Assembly (NCBI GenBank): GCA_017626435.1
Contig: JAGAIR010000010.1
Coordinates: 72,558 to 136,557, forward strand
Direction of reading: 5' to 3'
From: Lachnospiraceae bacterium
GTDB lineage: Bacteria > Bacillota_A > Clostridia > Lachnospirales > Lachnospiraceae
Length of the DNA: 64,000 nt
Shown here: positions 1 through 9,867 of the stretch, one piece after another
Layout: each line of letters opens with the position of its first letter
How positions within the stretch are numbered: position 1 is the stretch's first letter
Notes under the pieces: generated by a model
Told to the model about the DNA's origin: nothing
What the model saw: only the letters and a program-made list of their open reading frames with translations
Databases searched by the model: none
Translations under genes and position numbers: made by a program

Positions 1-122
1 CTTTGCTCTGGTAAATAGATAGGGGCTGGTTTTTTATCACCGAAAAGCACTTTTCAATATAATGTAAGGGAGTTATACTAGAGAGAACAGAACTTTTAGT
101 TGGAACGGAAAAGGAGTCATAT

Positions 123-923
123 ATGATAAGCAGTGAGTCAAATCCACAGATAAAGGAATTGGTAAAATTACAGAAAAATGCAAGACAACGGCGTAAAAGT
201 AAATGTTTTGTCACAGAAGGGATTAAACTGACAAGAGAAGCAGCATCTTATGGGAAATTACAGAAGATCTACATAGGCGAACATCTTTACCGGCAGGAAT
301 GGAGTGCGAAAATGGAACAGGAGGTGTCTGAAGAGTTTGCTGGCGCACTGGTAGAAATAGTCTCACAGCATATACTGGAGCAGATTTCAGAAACTGTGAC
401 ACCGCAGGGAATCCTTGGTGTGGTAAAGATGCCAGAGTATACCCTGGAGGAGATCCTTTCGGATGAAAAGGCTGTCTTTCTTTTATTGGATGCACTTCGG
501 GATCCGGGAAATCTGGGAACCATCCTTCGTACCAGTGAAGGGGCGGGCATGTCCGGAGTGATTCTCAGCAGGGAAAGTGTAGATGTTTTTAATCCTAAGG
601 TGGTTCGCTCAACGATGGGAGCGATTTTCCGTGTTCCTTTTGTTTATGTAGAAAATCTTTCCCAGACTATAGAGAAGATGAAAGGAAAAGGCATCTCGGT
701 ATATGGGACAATGATGGAGGGAAGTGAATGCTATGATCAGGTTGATTACCGGAAACCATCTGGAATAGTGATTGGAAATGAAGCAAATGGTATTTCCTGG
801 GAAGTAAGTGAAAGTTTGACAGGACGTATCCGTATTCCGATGGGTGGCAGTCTGGAATCCCTCAATGCAGCAGTAGCAGCGGCAGTTGTGATGTATGAAG
901 CAGCACGTCAGAGGAGGGGGTGA
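123..923 (+). CDS. TrmH/SpoU-family RNA 2'-O-methyltransferase
   Basis: This protein is likely to methylate a ribose 2'-OH in rRNA (23S) or tRNA, using SAM. The three SPOUT motifs are visible: motif 1 around residues 120-140 (DPGNLGTILRT), motif 2 (VIGNEANGIS, about residue 220) and motif 3 near the C terminus (SLNAAVAAAVVMYEA). The N-terminal ~100 residues match the substrate-binding domain of this group, with the typical KCFVTEG segment. The length of 266 aa is normal. AAAGGAG lies just before the ATG. A short gap to the next promoter suggests it ends its own transcript. The exact target nucleotide cannot be read from the sequence, so no rlm or trm symbol is given. Confidence 0.9.
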   Translation: MISSESNPQIKELVKLQKNARQRRKSKCFVTEGIKLTREAASYGKLQKIYIGEHLYRQEWSAKMEQEVSEEFAGALVEIVSQHILEQISETVTPQGILGVVKMPEYTLEEILSDEKAVFLLLDALRDPGNLGTILRTSEGAGMSGVILSRESVDVFNPKVVRSTMGAIFRVPFVYVENLSQTIEKMKGKGISVYGTMMEGSECYDQVDYRKPSGIVIGNEANGISWEVSESLTGRIRIPMGGSLESLNAAVAAAVVMYEAARQRRG

Positions 924-948
924 TGGACTTTTAAATAATATTATGTAA

Positions 949-977
949 TTGACATTTATTCATATGGCTGGTATTAT
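949..977 (+). promoter_or_regulatory. Sigma-A type promoter for the GH5 gene
   Basis: TTGACA (949-954), a 17-bp spacer and TATTAT (972-977) form a near-consensus promoter. It would give a 5' UTR of about 250 nt before the GH5 start at 1233. Apart from this promoter and the hairpin at 1034-1067, I see nothing else in the 924-1232 gap. Confidence 0.6.
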
Positions 978-1033
978 AAAATAGTAAATTTACATAAAAA
1001 TAATAAAATATTTTTGGATTTTTTGTTGAAATG

Positions 1034-1067
1034 TTAGGGCTGTCATGCAAAGTGTGACAGCCCTTAA
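1034..1067 (+). other. Long hairpin in the GH5 5' leader
   Basis: GGGCTGTCA pairs with TGACAGCCC across a short loop, with partly paired flanks (GTTA/TTAAC). No clear T-run follows on +. It may be a weak terminator for the methyltransferase transcript or a leader structure of the GH5 mRNA, since it lies downstream of the promoter at 949. Confidence 0.5.
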
Positions 1068-1232
1068 CAAAAAGTAGGGGATTTTTATTATGAATTCAAA
1101 GGCATAAAGATAATAGCCGGAGAATTTGGGAGTATTGTCTATGTTTAATAGAAAGGAGGAGAAGACCAGGAAAAGAGTACAAATGAGAAGAAACCGAATA
1201 GGTACATTGAGAGAAAGAAAGGAGACGAAACA

Positions 1233-4200
1233 ATGAAGAGACGTTTTCGGAAAGCGTTAGCATCTGTCCTTACATTGGCTGTTGTACTGACTTCAGTAAC
1301 ATGGCCAGATGCAGCGAAGGCTTCTGCAGCGGTTACGCAGCCAGAAGAAGGATTATTGGAGAAGAACATTTTAACAGAATCTGGTAAGAAATTAACATCA
1401 AATGACAGTTCCCATGATAAAGTTGAAAATGGAGAGACGAAATATGATGGATATCTACAGACAGTAAATATTGGAGATGCGACTGGAAAATATTTTAAGG
1501 TGTCTTATAAAACAGAGGGGACACCGGCAGCAGAGACTAAAGTATTTACCTTCCAGCCGTTTGATACAGGCTGGAATGGATGGGAGGATAATATTATTAC
1601 CATCGGAGATTCCCAGATGGATAGTGGAAAAGGCGAATATGTTGCATACATATCCATTGATGCCATCAAGAAGTCTTATACAAAGACTGGAACATTGAAA
1701 GGAATTAATCTCTCCTTTTTCCAAAAGGAGCCAGCAATTACTCTGACAGGATTTTCTATGCTGGTAGAGCCGACAGATGATGAGATTCAGGCTGAAAAGG
1801 ATAAAGAGGCAGAGGATGCTGTCACTATATTTGATGATGAAGCAAAGACAGTTGAAGGTCACGAAACCTTGCAGGAGTTTGCTTTAGCAGATCTGCAGAG
1901 TGCAAACCCAAATCTTACTCTGGATAAGATAGGCAGTGCGAAAGTTACCGTATATATCCATGTAACAAAGAGTTCCCCTTATTCCAGATTAAAGGTCCGG
2001 GGTGGAAACCTCAGCACAGGCAGTTTTTCAAATAAAGAACTCATTGGTAAGAAAAATACAAGAAATGCAGGCAGAAATAATGCGCATTATCTCCATCTGG
2101 GATATCGTACCAGTGGTGGTTATGGTTCTGGTATGGGTGTAGCCGGCAGTGGAAATTACAAATTTGAAACGACTTCTGTCAATAAAGGATCAGATGATAA
2201 TACAGCAGGTATTCGTCTGACACGTATGACCACAGATGTGGAAGCTTATATGATAGGAATTGTCTTCGGCTCTGTTGGATCAGTATCCATCGACCAGTCA
2301 GGAAATGTTACCAATGGTTTTGATGAAACTTCTGCCAATGTAGAGTCATGGAATCTGGATGATAGTGATTATACTGATGAAGAATATGAGGAAGCAAATA
2401 AAGAAGCTATTGAGAAAGAGAAAAAAGAGAGAGAAGCTGCAAGGGCTGGTCTTAAGTCCGCCATTGATGCATGCAAGGCATTTAAGGATACAGAGTATGA
2501 GGCAGATTCTATCGCTAAAGTACAGGCAGCGATTCCAGCAGCAGAGGAAGCTTATGCCAAGGAAGATGATACCAAGGCTAATTACCGTGCCGCAAGAGAT
2601 GCTTTAGAGAAGGTACGTGCCGCTATGGTGCCTAAGATGACAACGGATGAGGGAAATCCAAAACAGTTCCGTGTGTTGAGCAAGAAAGAGGTCATTGCAG
2701 AAATGGGTGCCGGCATTAACCTGGGAAATACCCTGGATGGACATTCCGGTATGACGCCGGAGGAGACGAGCTGGCAGGCGTACAAGACAACAAAAGCTTA
2801 CATTAAAGCGCTTCATGATGCCGGATACAATACGGTTCGTGTTCCTGTTACCTGGGGAACCATGATCAATGAAGATTTTTCCATTAATGAAACATGGATG
2901 AACCGTGTACAGGAGATCGTGGATTATTGTACCGATCAGGATATGTATTGTATCATCAACATCCATCATGATGGCGCTGCAAACCATGATAATCGTGGAA
3001 ATAATACTCCAGCCTGCTGGTTAGATACTTATGCATCTGACATTGAGGGCGTTTATGCAAAATTTGCCGGAACATGGAAGAGCATTGCAAACCGTTTCAA
3101 GGATTATGATGAGCATCTGATCTTTGAATCTATGAATGAAGTAACGGATGCACATGATGGTACTGCAAATGAAGATACAGAGATTTTAAATAATTTAAAT
3201 CAGATCTTTGTAAATACAGTTCGTTCTACCGGTTCCAATAATATTAAGCGTTGGCTGGCATTTACCGGAAGATTTGCTACTTTTAGTACAGGAACAACAA
3301 TGCCAGCAGATCCACTGGTGTCTTCCGATGCAGAAACAACACGTTTAATGTTCTCCGTTCATATCTATAAGGATAATTCATCCGTGAGATGGACTCGTGC
3401 CCAGTTAGTAACCTGGCAGACCTCTCTCAGTAGTACGGTAAAGAATGTTCAGGCGTTGTCCAATGACATACCGATTTATGTCGGAGAGTATGGAGTAAGA
3501 CAGCAGGTACAGTCTGGTTCGGAAACCGGCTATAACAATGTAGAAAGAGCATTAAACAGTGAATTCTGTAACGCGGTAGCAAAGAGTTATGGTGTTTGCC
3601 CTGTTGTATGGGATCAGGGGGATGGAAACTATGTTACCACAAAGACAAATACAGGGCTGTTTAACTACTGGAACCGTCCGGCTATGGAACCTGTTTATGC
3701 CGACACGATTGAGGGTATGATGCGTGGTACTTATCTGGATCATTCCGGTCAGGATTTAAGTACTATGATTAATGAGATTTACATGAGTTATGGTCATGCT
3801 TCGATCAGCGATAACAGTGTATCAACAAATCCAGAGATTACGGAGATCAGCAGTATTACAGTAGAAGATGAAAAACTTACAATGAAGGCAGGGGACTATC
3901 AGACCCTGAATGCTACTGTTGAACCAAGCAATACAAATGATGTGCTTTTATGGAGTACGGATGACGATGCCATTGTTACTGTATCGAATGGACATATTCA
4001 TGCGAAGGCAGCAGGTATCACCACGATTCATGCTTATTCCCAGAGTAAATCTGTTACAAAGGATATTCAGGTGATAGTAAGCCCAAGTGGTAAGGATACC
4101 GCTACAGGTATTCAGACAGAAAAAGCATATTACGAGGTAACAGAGGGAGAAAGTGCACAGATCAATACAACACTTCTTCCGGCGGACAGTAAAGATACGA

Positions 4201-5825
4201 TTACTTATACCTCATCTAACCCAGAGATAGCTACTGTAAGCAGCTCTGGTAAGATTAATGGTGAAAAGCCTGGAAGCACTTATATAATAGTTACGGCGGC
4301 CAGTGGTGTCAGCACGATTGTGAAAGTAAAGGTTGCAAGAAGTCCAAAGAGCAGTTCTGTAGATGTTGCATTAAATGTATTGATCGGCAGCATTACAGAA
4401 ACAGGTAAGTCTGTTAATATTACTGGAGATGGTCAGTACGAGTTATCATATGACATGGATACGGAACTTTCTGAAGATGGTAAGACGGCAGGACTTACTG
4501 CACTGAAGGATATGACAGCTGTTTATATCAGAGACTGTAATAAGTTAAAACCAGTCGTCCAGTCAGCAAAAATCCGTTATGACGAGGTAATAGTAGATGG
4601 TACTAAACTGACATTGAAGAAAACATCTGCTATGGATGAGGAAGGATTTAAAAACCTTTTGAAGCCAAATGGACAGTTGGATAGTAACGATCCGATTAAC
4701 GGCTGGGATGGAAGCGCTGTAGAAGAAGTGACAACCGATTCTAAGAAGCATACAGTTTCTTTCAACGATATAACAGATCCAAAGAAGATTACGGTTAAGT
4801 TTACTATTAAAGATATGGAATTCTTCCCTGTTGTAGAGAAGGAAAATGAAGCGACAGAAATGACCACATCCAGTGAAACAAAAATTGCACTGGCACAGGT
4901 TGGAGACAGTAGGGAAGTAGAGCTTACATTAGCACCAGCAGATACTGACTCTTTTGTTACATTCTATTCAACAAATTCTTCTGTTATTGCAGTAGACAGC
5001 ACGGCAAAGGCAGTGGATGAGAATGGAAAAGTTAAAGTCAGTCTGACAGCGATCAGTGATGGTTTGGCAACAGTAACAGCCATTACAGAAAATGGATTAA
5101 AAGTATTCTTTTCTGTAGGTGTTGGCGATGTAGAAATACCGGAACCGACAGATCCTACTCCAGATGGCTTAGATGGATCTACACCGGAAGATCCAACTCC
5201 TACGGAGGTTCCAGGGACTACAGAAACTCCGGGAAATACAGAGGCTCCAGGTGCTACAGGAACACCAGGAACTCCGGGGGTAACAGTTAAGGCAGAACAG
5301 ACAATTACTGTAGCATCCTCTCTCAGCAAGGCGATTGGAAGTAAGGCGTTTAATCTGGGTGCAAAGACATCCGGTGATGGGCAGTTGTCCTATGCATCCT
5401 CTGATACAAAGGTTGCTGCTGTAGATGCCAGTGGAAAGGTTACCGTTAAGAATTATGGTGTAACTAATATTACAATAACAGCAGCTGCTACAGCAGCCTA
5501 TAATGAGGCAAAGGCAGTTTGTGTCCTTAAAGTAGTGCCAAAGGCTATGAAGATCAGTAAGGTAAAGGCATTAAAGGGTAAAAAGATGAAAGTGACCTGG
5601 AAACAGAATAAAAAGATAACAGGTTATCAGCTTCAGTATTCCCAGGATGCAAAGTTTAAAAAGAAAGCAAAGGCAGTTTCTATTACTAAAAATAAGACTA
5701 CGTCAAAAGTGATCAAAGGTTTGAAGAAAGGGAAATATTATGTAAGGATTCGTGCTTATAAGAAGGTTGGTAAGACGAAGCTTTACAGCAGCTATTCTAA
5801 AGCGAAAAAGGTTACAGTAAAATAG
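1233..5825 (+). CDS. Secreted multidomain GH5 endoglucanase/mannanase-like enzyme
   Basis: This is a 1530-aa exported glycoside hydrolase that probably cuts beta-linked plant glucans or mannans outside the cell. A signal peptide covers residues 1-32. A possible carbohydrate-binding region follows (~60-370), then a Glu/Lys/Ala-rich helical FIVAR-like segment (~380-465). The GH5 catalytic domain (~485-865) shows GINLGNTLDG, NTVRVPVTW and IINIHHDG. Glu636 in SMNEV is the predicted acid/base and Glu752 in VGEYG the nucleophile. Two BIG2-like domains (~870-1040), further Ig-like modules, a Pro/Thr linker (~1300-1345), another BIG2-like domain and a C-terminal Fn3 domain follow. There is no LPXTG motif, so retention would be through the C-terminal basic modules. 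AAAGGAG precedes the ATG. The catalytic family is clear; the substrate is inferred. Confidence 0.9.
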   Translation: MKRRFRKALASVLTLAVVLTSVTWPDAAKASAAVTQPEEGLLEKNILTESGKKLTSNDSSHDKVENGETKYDGYLQTVNIGDATGKYFKVSYKTEGTPAAETKVFTFQPFDTGWNGWEDNIITIGDSQMDSGKGEYVAYISIDAIKKSYTKTGTLKGINLSFFQKEPAITLTGFSMLVEPTDDEIQAEKDKEAEDAVTIFDDEAKTVEGHETLQEFALADLQSANPNLTLDKIGSAKVTVYIHVTKSSPYSRLKVRGGNLSTGSFSNKELIGKKNTRNAGRNNAHYLHLGYRTSGGYGSGMGVAGSGNYKFETTSVNKGSDDNTAGIRLTRMTTDVEAYMIGIVFGSVGSVSIDQSGNVTNGFDETSANVESWNLDDSDYTDEEYEEANKEAIEKEKKEREAARAGLKSAIDACKAFKDTEYEADSIAKVQAAIPAAEEAYAKEDDTKANYRAARDALEKVRAAMVPKMTTDEGNPKQFRVLSKKEVIAEMGAGINLGNTLDGHSGMTPEETSWQAYKTTKAYIKALHDAGYNTVRVPVTWGTMINEDFSINETWMNRVQEIVDYCTDQDMYCIINIHHDGAANHDNRGNNTPACWLDTYASDIEGVYAKFAGTWKSIANRFKDYDEHLIFESMNEVTDAHDGTANEDTEILNNLNQIFVNTVRSTGSNNIKRWLAFTGRFATFSTGTTMPADPLVSSDAETTRLMFSVHIYKDNSSVRWTRAQLVTWQTSLSSTVKNVQALSNDIPIYVGEYGVRQQVQSGSETGYNNVERALNSEFCNAVAKSYGVCPVVWDQGDGNYVTTKTNTGLFNYWNRPAMEPVYADTIEGMMRGTYLDHSGQDLSTMINEIYMSYGHASISDNSVSTNPEITEISSITVEDEKLTMKAGDYQTLNATVEPSNTNDVLLWSTDDDAIVTVSNGHIHAKAAGITTIHAYSQSKSVTKDIQVIVSPSGKDTATGIQTEKAYYEVTEGESAQINTTLLPADSKDTITYTSSNPEIATVSSSGKINGEKPGSTYIIVTAASGVSTIVKVKVARSPKSSSVDVALNVLIGSITETGKSVNITGDGQYELSYDMDTELSEDGKTAGLTALKDMTAVYIRDCNKLKPVVQSAKIRYDEVIVDGTKLTLKKTSAMDEEGFKNLLKPNGQLDSNDPINGWDGSAVEEVTTDSKKHTVSFNDITDPKKITVKFTIKDMEFFPVVEKENEATEMTTSSETKIALAQVGDSREVELTLAPADTDSFVTFYSTNSSVIAVDSTAKAVDENGKVKVSLTAISDGLATVTAITENGLKVFFSVGVGDVEIPEPTDPTPDGLDGSTPEDPTPTEVPGTTETPGNTEAPGATGTPGTPGVTVKAEQTITVASSLSKAIGSKAFNLGAKTSGDGQLSYASSDTKVAAVDASGKVTVKNYGVTNITITAAATAAYNEAKAVCVLKVVPKAMKISKVKALKGKKMKVTWKQNKKITGYQLQYSQDAKFKKKAKAVSITKNKTTSKVIKGLKKGKYYVRIRAYKKVGKTKLYSSYSKAKKVTVK

Positions 5826-5860
5826 TCTGATCTTATCTTTGCAATACAAAAGAGAAAGAG

Positions 5861-5899
5861 ACCGGAAGGACATGGTAAGACATGTTCTTTCGGTTTTTC
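5861..5899 (+). terminator. Rho-independent terminator after GH5 gene
   Basis: A 14-bp stem (ACCGGAAGGACATG with CATGTTCTTTCGGT, two G-U pairs) is followed by a T-rich tract. It lies about 35 bp after the GH5 stop. Confidence 0.8.
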
Positions 5900-6095
5900 T
5901 TTATTTTGTCGAAGACAAAAATTGTCTCATTCAAAATGAAACAACAACGCTATTCGGTTGTGGGGCAGAGCAAAACAGGGTTCAAATTTGCGTCATTTGG
6001 CTAATTGAACGAAAGCGATTCTAAGTCTTTGGGTATTGAAATAAACTGAAAAATAGGCTATAATGCTGACAGTCCATTACAAAGGGGGAGTGGTT

Positions 6096-6554
6096 ATGAT
6101 TACAGCAGATAATATCATTATGTTTTGCTGGCTGATAGGACTGATAGTATTTTTGATCATTGAAATTATCACTCTTGGTCTTACTACGATCTGGTTTGCT
6201 GGTGGTGCATTGGTTGCGTTTATTGCCTCCTTGCTTGGCATGCCGGTGATAGTACAGATTATCTTGTTCTTCGTCGTCTCATTTGTGTTACTTTTCTTTA
6301 CCAGACCATTTATTCAAAAACATTTGAATAATAGCCGGGAAAAGACAAATGTAAACAGCATGATCGGCAAAGAGGGGAAGGTGATTGAAGCAGTTGATAA
6401 TTTTAACGGAAAGGGACGCATTTTTGTAAATGGCATGGAATGGAGTGCCAGAGCAGAAAAGGAGGATACGAAGATTCCGGTAGATTCCCGTGTGATCATT
6501 AAGGAAATCCAGGGTGTCAAGGCAATCGTACTTCCCGTAGAAGAGGAAAGATAG
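6096..6554 (+). CDS. NfeD-like membrane protein
   Basis: NfeD-family proteins act with SPFH/flotillin scaffolds in the membrane. Residues ~5-70 hold two to three membrane segments with the family pattern EIITLGLTTIWFAGGA. The C-terminal ~75 residues form the OB-fold domain (MIGKEGKVIEA, VNGMEWSARA). The ATG at 6096 is chosen because AAAGGGGGAG precedes it; a longer frame from 6063 has no ribosome site. At 152 aa it is the short form without the ClpP-like protease domain. It sits directly before an SPFH gene, the usual pairing. Confidence 0.85.
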   Translation: MITADNIIMFCWLIGLIVFLIIEIITLGLTTIWFAGGALVAFIASLLGMPVIVQIILFFVVSFVLLFFTRPFIQKHLNNSREKTNVNSMIGKEGKVIEAVDNFNGKGRIFVNGMEWSARAEKEDTKIPVDSRVIIKEIQGVKAIVLPVEEER

Positions 6555-6704
6555 GAAGGTTACAGGTGGGAAAAAGGCAGATTTGTTGAAAATCTCACAC
6601 AGGAGTAGCAAGGAAAAGGATGAAAACAAAAGAACTGGTTTGTGTATGTGCTGCGTCACAGACTGATGGTTAACATGAGCAGCTCAGAAGGGAAAGGTAA
6701 AAGT

Positions 6705-7643
6705 ATGGAATTTGTTGTATTAGCATTTATCATTGTTGTGGCATTAGTTGCTGTTTCTTGCATTAAAGTAGTGCCACAGGCAAAATCATATGTTATTGAG
6801 CGTCTGGGTGGTTATCAGTGTACATGGGATGTTGGGATTCATTTCAAAATACCATTTATCGACCGTATTGCCAGACGGGTGAGCCTGAAGGAGCAGGTAC
6901 TGGATTTTCCTCCACAGCCTGTTATTACAAAGGATAATGTTACTATGCGTATTGATACATTGATTTTCTTCCAGATTACAGATCCAAAGCTGTATTCCTA
7001 TGGAGTAGAAAATCCGATTATGGCGATTGAAAATCTGACTGCCACTACCTTGAGAAATATCATTGGTGAGATGGAACTGGATGAAACATTGACTTCCCGT
7101 GAGATTATCAATACCAAGATGCGTTCTTCTCTGGATTCTGCAACGGATCCTTGGGGGATCAAGGTAAACCGGGTTGAGTTAAAAAATATTATTCCTCCAG
7201 CGGCTATTCAGGAAGCGATGGAGAAGCAGATGAAGGCAGAGCGTGAAAAACGTGAGGCAATCCTGATTGCACAGGGTGAGAAACAGTCCGCTATTACGGT
7301 TGCAGAAGGACATAAGGAATCTGCCATTCTGGAGGCAGAGGCTGAAAAACAGGCAGCAATTCTTCGTGCAGAGGCAAAGAAAGAGGCTACTATCCGAGAG
7401 GCAGAAGGTCAGGCTCAGGCTATTCTTGCTGTACAGAAAGCAAATGCAGATGGTATCCAAATGCTGAATGAGGCAAATGCAAGTCAGAAGGTGATCGAGC
7501 TGAAGAGTCTGGAAGCATTTGCAAAGGCAGCGGATGGCAAGGCGACGAAGATTATTATTCCATCGGATATCCAGAGCATGGCAGGAATGGTCAGCTCTAT
7601 TTCAGAGGTTGTAAAGTCTTCTGGAACAGCTGCAGAGAAATAA
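6705..7643 (+). CDS. SPFH/band 7 (stomatin-like) membrane scaffold protein
   Basis: This protein organises membrane microdomains together with NfeD. One N-terminal membrane helix (residues ~2-20) is followed by the SPFH/PHB domain (VIERLGGYQCTWDVGIHF, ITDPKLYSYGVENP). A long Ala/Glu-rich coiled coil (~175-265) and a hydrophobic C-terminal end follow. The 312-aa length fits the QmcA/stomatin class. The start at 6705 follows GGGAAAGG; an in-frame ATG at 6675 is an alternative. About 150 bp separate it from the NfeD gene, so the two are probably co-transcribed, ending at the terminator at 7737. Confidence 0.88.
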   Translation: MEFVVLAFIIVVALVAVSCIKVVPQAKSYVIERLGGYQCTWDVGIHFKIPFIDRIARRVSLKEQVLDFPPQPVITKDNVTMRIDTLIFFQITDPKLYSYGVENPIMAIENLTATTLRNIIGEMELDETLTSREIINTKMRSSLDSATDPWGIKVNRVELKNIIPPAAIQEAMEKQMKAEREKREAILIAQGEKQSAITVAEGHKESAILEAEAEKQAAILRAEAKKEATIREAEGQAQAILAVQKANADGIQMLNEANASQKVIELKSLEAFAKAADGKATKIIIPSDIQSMAGMVSSISEVVKSSGTAAEK

Positions 7644-7736
7644 TGATAGAAAGTTGATTTTTATGTTTTCTGTCAGTCCGCCCAAAGGTACAAATTGTGC
7701 CGTCAGGCGGACTGGCAGGAAACATTTCTTTGCTTT

Positions 7737-7767
7737 AAAAAGGGCAAAAAGTTTTTTTGCCCTTTTT
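7737..7767 (+). terminator. Strong Rho-independent terminator
   Basis: AAAAAGGGCAAAAA pairs with TTTTTGCCCTTTTT. It closes the NfeD/SPFH unit, and its symmetric A/T tracts let it work in both directions. A second palindrome (CAGTCCGCC with GGCGGACTG) lies just upstream at about 7674-7716. Confidence 0.85.
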
Positions 7768-7809
7768 AAAACAAAAATGAGAAAAGATGGATAGATATGA
7801 GGTGAAACT

Positions 7810-8802
7810 ATGGATTTAAAGGGAAGAAATTTTTTGACGTTAAAGGATTTTACACCAGAGGAAATCAGCTATCTTCTGGAACTGTCAGCACAACTTAAGG
7901 AAAAGAAAAAGAATGGGATTCCGGTCAACCATTATATTGGAAAAAATGTTGCCTTGATTTTTGAAAAGACAAGTACCCGTACCCGTTGTTCCTTTGAGGT
8001 GGCAGCACATGATATGGGAATGGGAGTAACTTATCTGGATCCACAGGGTTCTCAGATTGGAAAGAAAGAAAGTATCCCAGATACAGCCCGGGTTTTAGGG
8101 CGTATGTTTGATGGTATCGAATACCGTGGATTTGAGCAGGAAATTGTTGAAGAACTGGCAAAATATGCTGGTGTACCGGTATGGAATGGTTTGACCAATG
8201 AGTATCATCCAACCCAGATGCTGGCAGATTTGCTGACTATTCAGGAGCATTTGGGAAGGCTGAAGGGTGTGAAGCTGGTATATATGGGAGATGCCCGTTA
8301 CAATATGGGGAATTCACTGATGATTGCCTGTGCCAAGATGGGGATGCATTTTACTGCATGTACTACGAAAGAGTATTTTCCGAATCAGGAACTGGTGGCA
8401 CAGTGTGAGGAATACGCCAAGGCTTCCGGTGGTTCTGTGACATTGACAGAAGATGTGATGGAAGGAACCAAGGGGGCGGACGTATTGTATACAGATGTAT
8501 GGGTTTCTATGGGAGAGCCAGAAGAGGTCTGGGAAGAACGGATCAAAGCCTTATCGCCATATCAGATTAATAAAAAAGTGATGGAAAATGCTGGGTCACA
8601 GGCTATCTTTATGCATTGTCTCCCTGCATTCCATGATCTGAAAACAAAGATTGGCAAGCAGGTATATGAGAAGTTTGGTATGAGTGAACTGGAAGTGACG
8701 GATGAAGTGTTTGAGTCGGATGCTTCTGTTGTTTTTGATGAAGCAGAGAACCGCATGCATACCATCAAGGCAGTGATGGTTGCAACTTTAGGAGAAGCAT
8801 AA
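7810..8802 (+). CDS. argF: Ornithine carbamoyltransferase
   Basis: The enzyme joins carbamoyl phosphate and ornithine to make citrulline in arginine biosynthesis in the cytoplasm (or runs the reverse in arginine breakdown). The carbamoyl-phosphate loop STRTRCSFE (residues ~56-64), [11 protein letters not shown] (~137-147) and the ornithine/catalytic motif HCLPAFHD (~272-279) are all present. The C-terminal [13 protein letters not shown] segment is typical of this family. The 330-aa length is normal. It stands alone between a terminator and birA, with no other arg or arc genes in view, so anabolic versus catabolic use cannot be decided. AGGTG precedes the start. Confidence 0.95.
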   Translation: MDLKGRNFLTLKDFTPEEISYLLELSAQLKEKKKNGIPVNHYIGKNVALIFEKTSTRTRCSFEVAAHDMGMGVTYLDPQGSQIGKKESIPDTARVLGRMFDGIEYRGFEQEIVEELAKYAGVPVWNGLTNEYHPTQMLADLLTIQEHLGRLKGVKLVYMGDARYNMGNSLMIACAKMGMHFTACTTKEYFPNQELVAQCEEYAKASGGSVTLTEDVMEGTKGADVLYTDVWVSMGEPEEVWEERIKALSPYQINKKVMENAGSQAIFMHCLPAFHDLKTKIGKQVYEKFGMSELEVTDEVFESDASVVFDEAENRMHTIKAVMVATLGEA

Positions 8803-8865
8803 AAAGCTATGAGGATAGAAATCAAACAATAGCTGATATGTTTGGAAAGATGCTGGGAAAAAATC

Positions 8866-9867
8866 ATGAAAAAAAAGATACTTCGTGTACTGCGGGAGGC
8901 AGGAGATCATTTTGTTTCCGGACAGAGCCTGTGTGAAAGCCTGGGCGTGAGCAGACAGGCTGTATGGAAAAATATATCGCAGCTCAAAGAAGCAGGATAT
9001 GAAATTCAGTCTGTGTCCAATAAAGGATACCGGCTGATTCAGACGCCGGACAGGCTGTATGGTCCGGATATAGAAAGCCGTTTATCTTCCGGCTGCTGCT
9101 GTAAGAAAATAGAATGTCATGAACAGATTGATTCTACCAATACCAGAGCAAAGCAGCTGGCAGAGTCTGGAGAACCGGAGGGAACCCTGGTGGTTGCCGA
9201 GGAACAGACTGCAGGCAAAGGGAGAAGAGGGCGCAGATGGTCTTCTGAAAACAGTGTCGGTATTTGGATGAGCCTGATACTCAGACCGCCGGTGAAACCA
9301 GTACAGGCTTCCTGCATTACATTAATTGCGGCTCTGGCAGTGGCAAAGGGAATTCAGAATGTCTGCCAGATAGAATCCTATATTAAATGGCCAAATGATA
9401 TTGTTGTCAATGGAAAAAAGATTTGTGGTATCCTGACAGAAATGAGTTCCGAGTTAGATTATATTCATTATGCTGTAGTAGGAATTGGGATCAATGCAAA
9501 TACAAGGCAATTTCCGGAAGAGATTCAAGACAAAGCAACTTCTCTCTATCTGGAGTCTGGAAAAACAGTCGACAGACAGGGGTTGATTGCTGCGATTATG
9601 GAGGCTTTTACTACCTGTTATCAAAAATATCTTCAGACTGGAGATTTGTCGCTGCTTCAGGAGGAGTATAATGCAATGCTGGTGAACCGGGACAGGGAAG
9701 TACGGATTCTTTACGGAATGGAGGAAGAGGCAGACCAGTCCCAGATAGAACAGGGTATTGCACATGGCATTGATGAAAATGGGGCATTGCTTGTGGAAAC
9801 AGGGCAGGGAGTGAAGTCTATCGTGTCTGGTGAAGTTTCAGTAAGGGGGATATATGGATACGTTTGA
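8866..9867 (+). CDS. birA: Biotin operon repressor / biotin-protein ligase
   Basis: This bifunctional protein attaches biotin to carboxylases via biotinyl-AMP and can repress biotin genes. An N-terminal winged helix spans residues ~1-65 (VSRQAVWKNISQLKEAGYEI). The ligase domain follows with the adenylate-binding loop KGRRGRRWSS (~120) and KWPNDIVVNGKKICGIL (~170-190), then the small C-terminal SH3-like domain. It has 333 aa from the ATG at 8866; a weaker start at 8842 would add eight residues. The 3' end overlaps the next gene by 14 nt, which implies translational coupling. Confidence 0.92.
   Translation: MKKKILRVLREAGDHFVSGQSLCESLGVSRQAVWKNISQLKEAGYEIQSVSNKGYRLIQTPDRLYGPDIESRLSSGCCCKKIECHEQIDSTNTRAKQLAESGEPEGTLVVAEEQTAGKGRRGRRWSSENSVGIWMSLILRPPVKPVQASCITLIAALAVAKGIQNVCQIESYIKWPNDIVVNGKKICGILTEMSSELDYIHYAVVGIGINANTRQFPEEIQDKATSLYLESGKTVDRQGLIAAIMEAFTTCYQKYLQTGDLSLLQEEYNAMLVNRDREVRILYGMEEEADQSQIEQGIAHGIDENGALLVETGQGVKSIVSGEVSVRGIYGYV

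Noticed and set aside
1141..1236. 31-codon basic frame overlapping the GH5 start (ATGA)
   Set aside because: No convincing ribosome site before its ATG and very unusual Lys/Arg composition; more likely leader sequence.
5839..6024. 61-codon frame after the GH5 gene
   Set aside because: It runs through the terminator hairpin and has no ribosome site or coding pattern.
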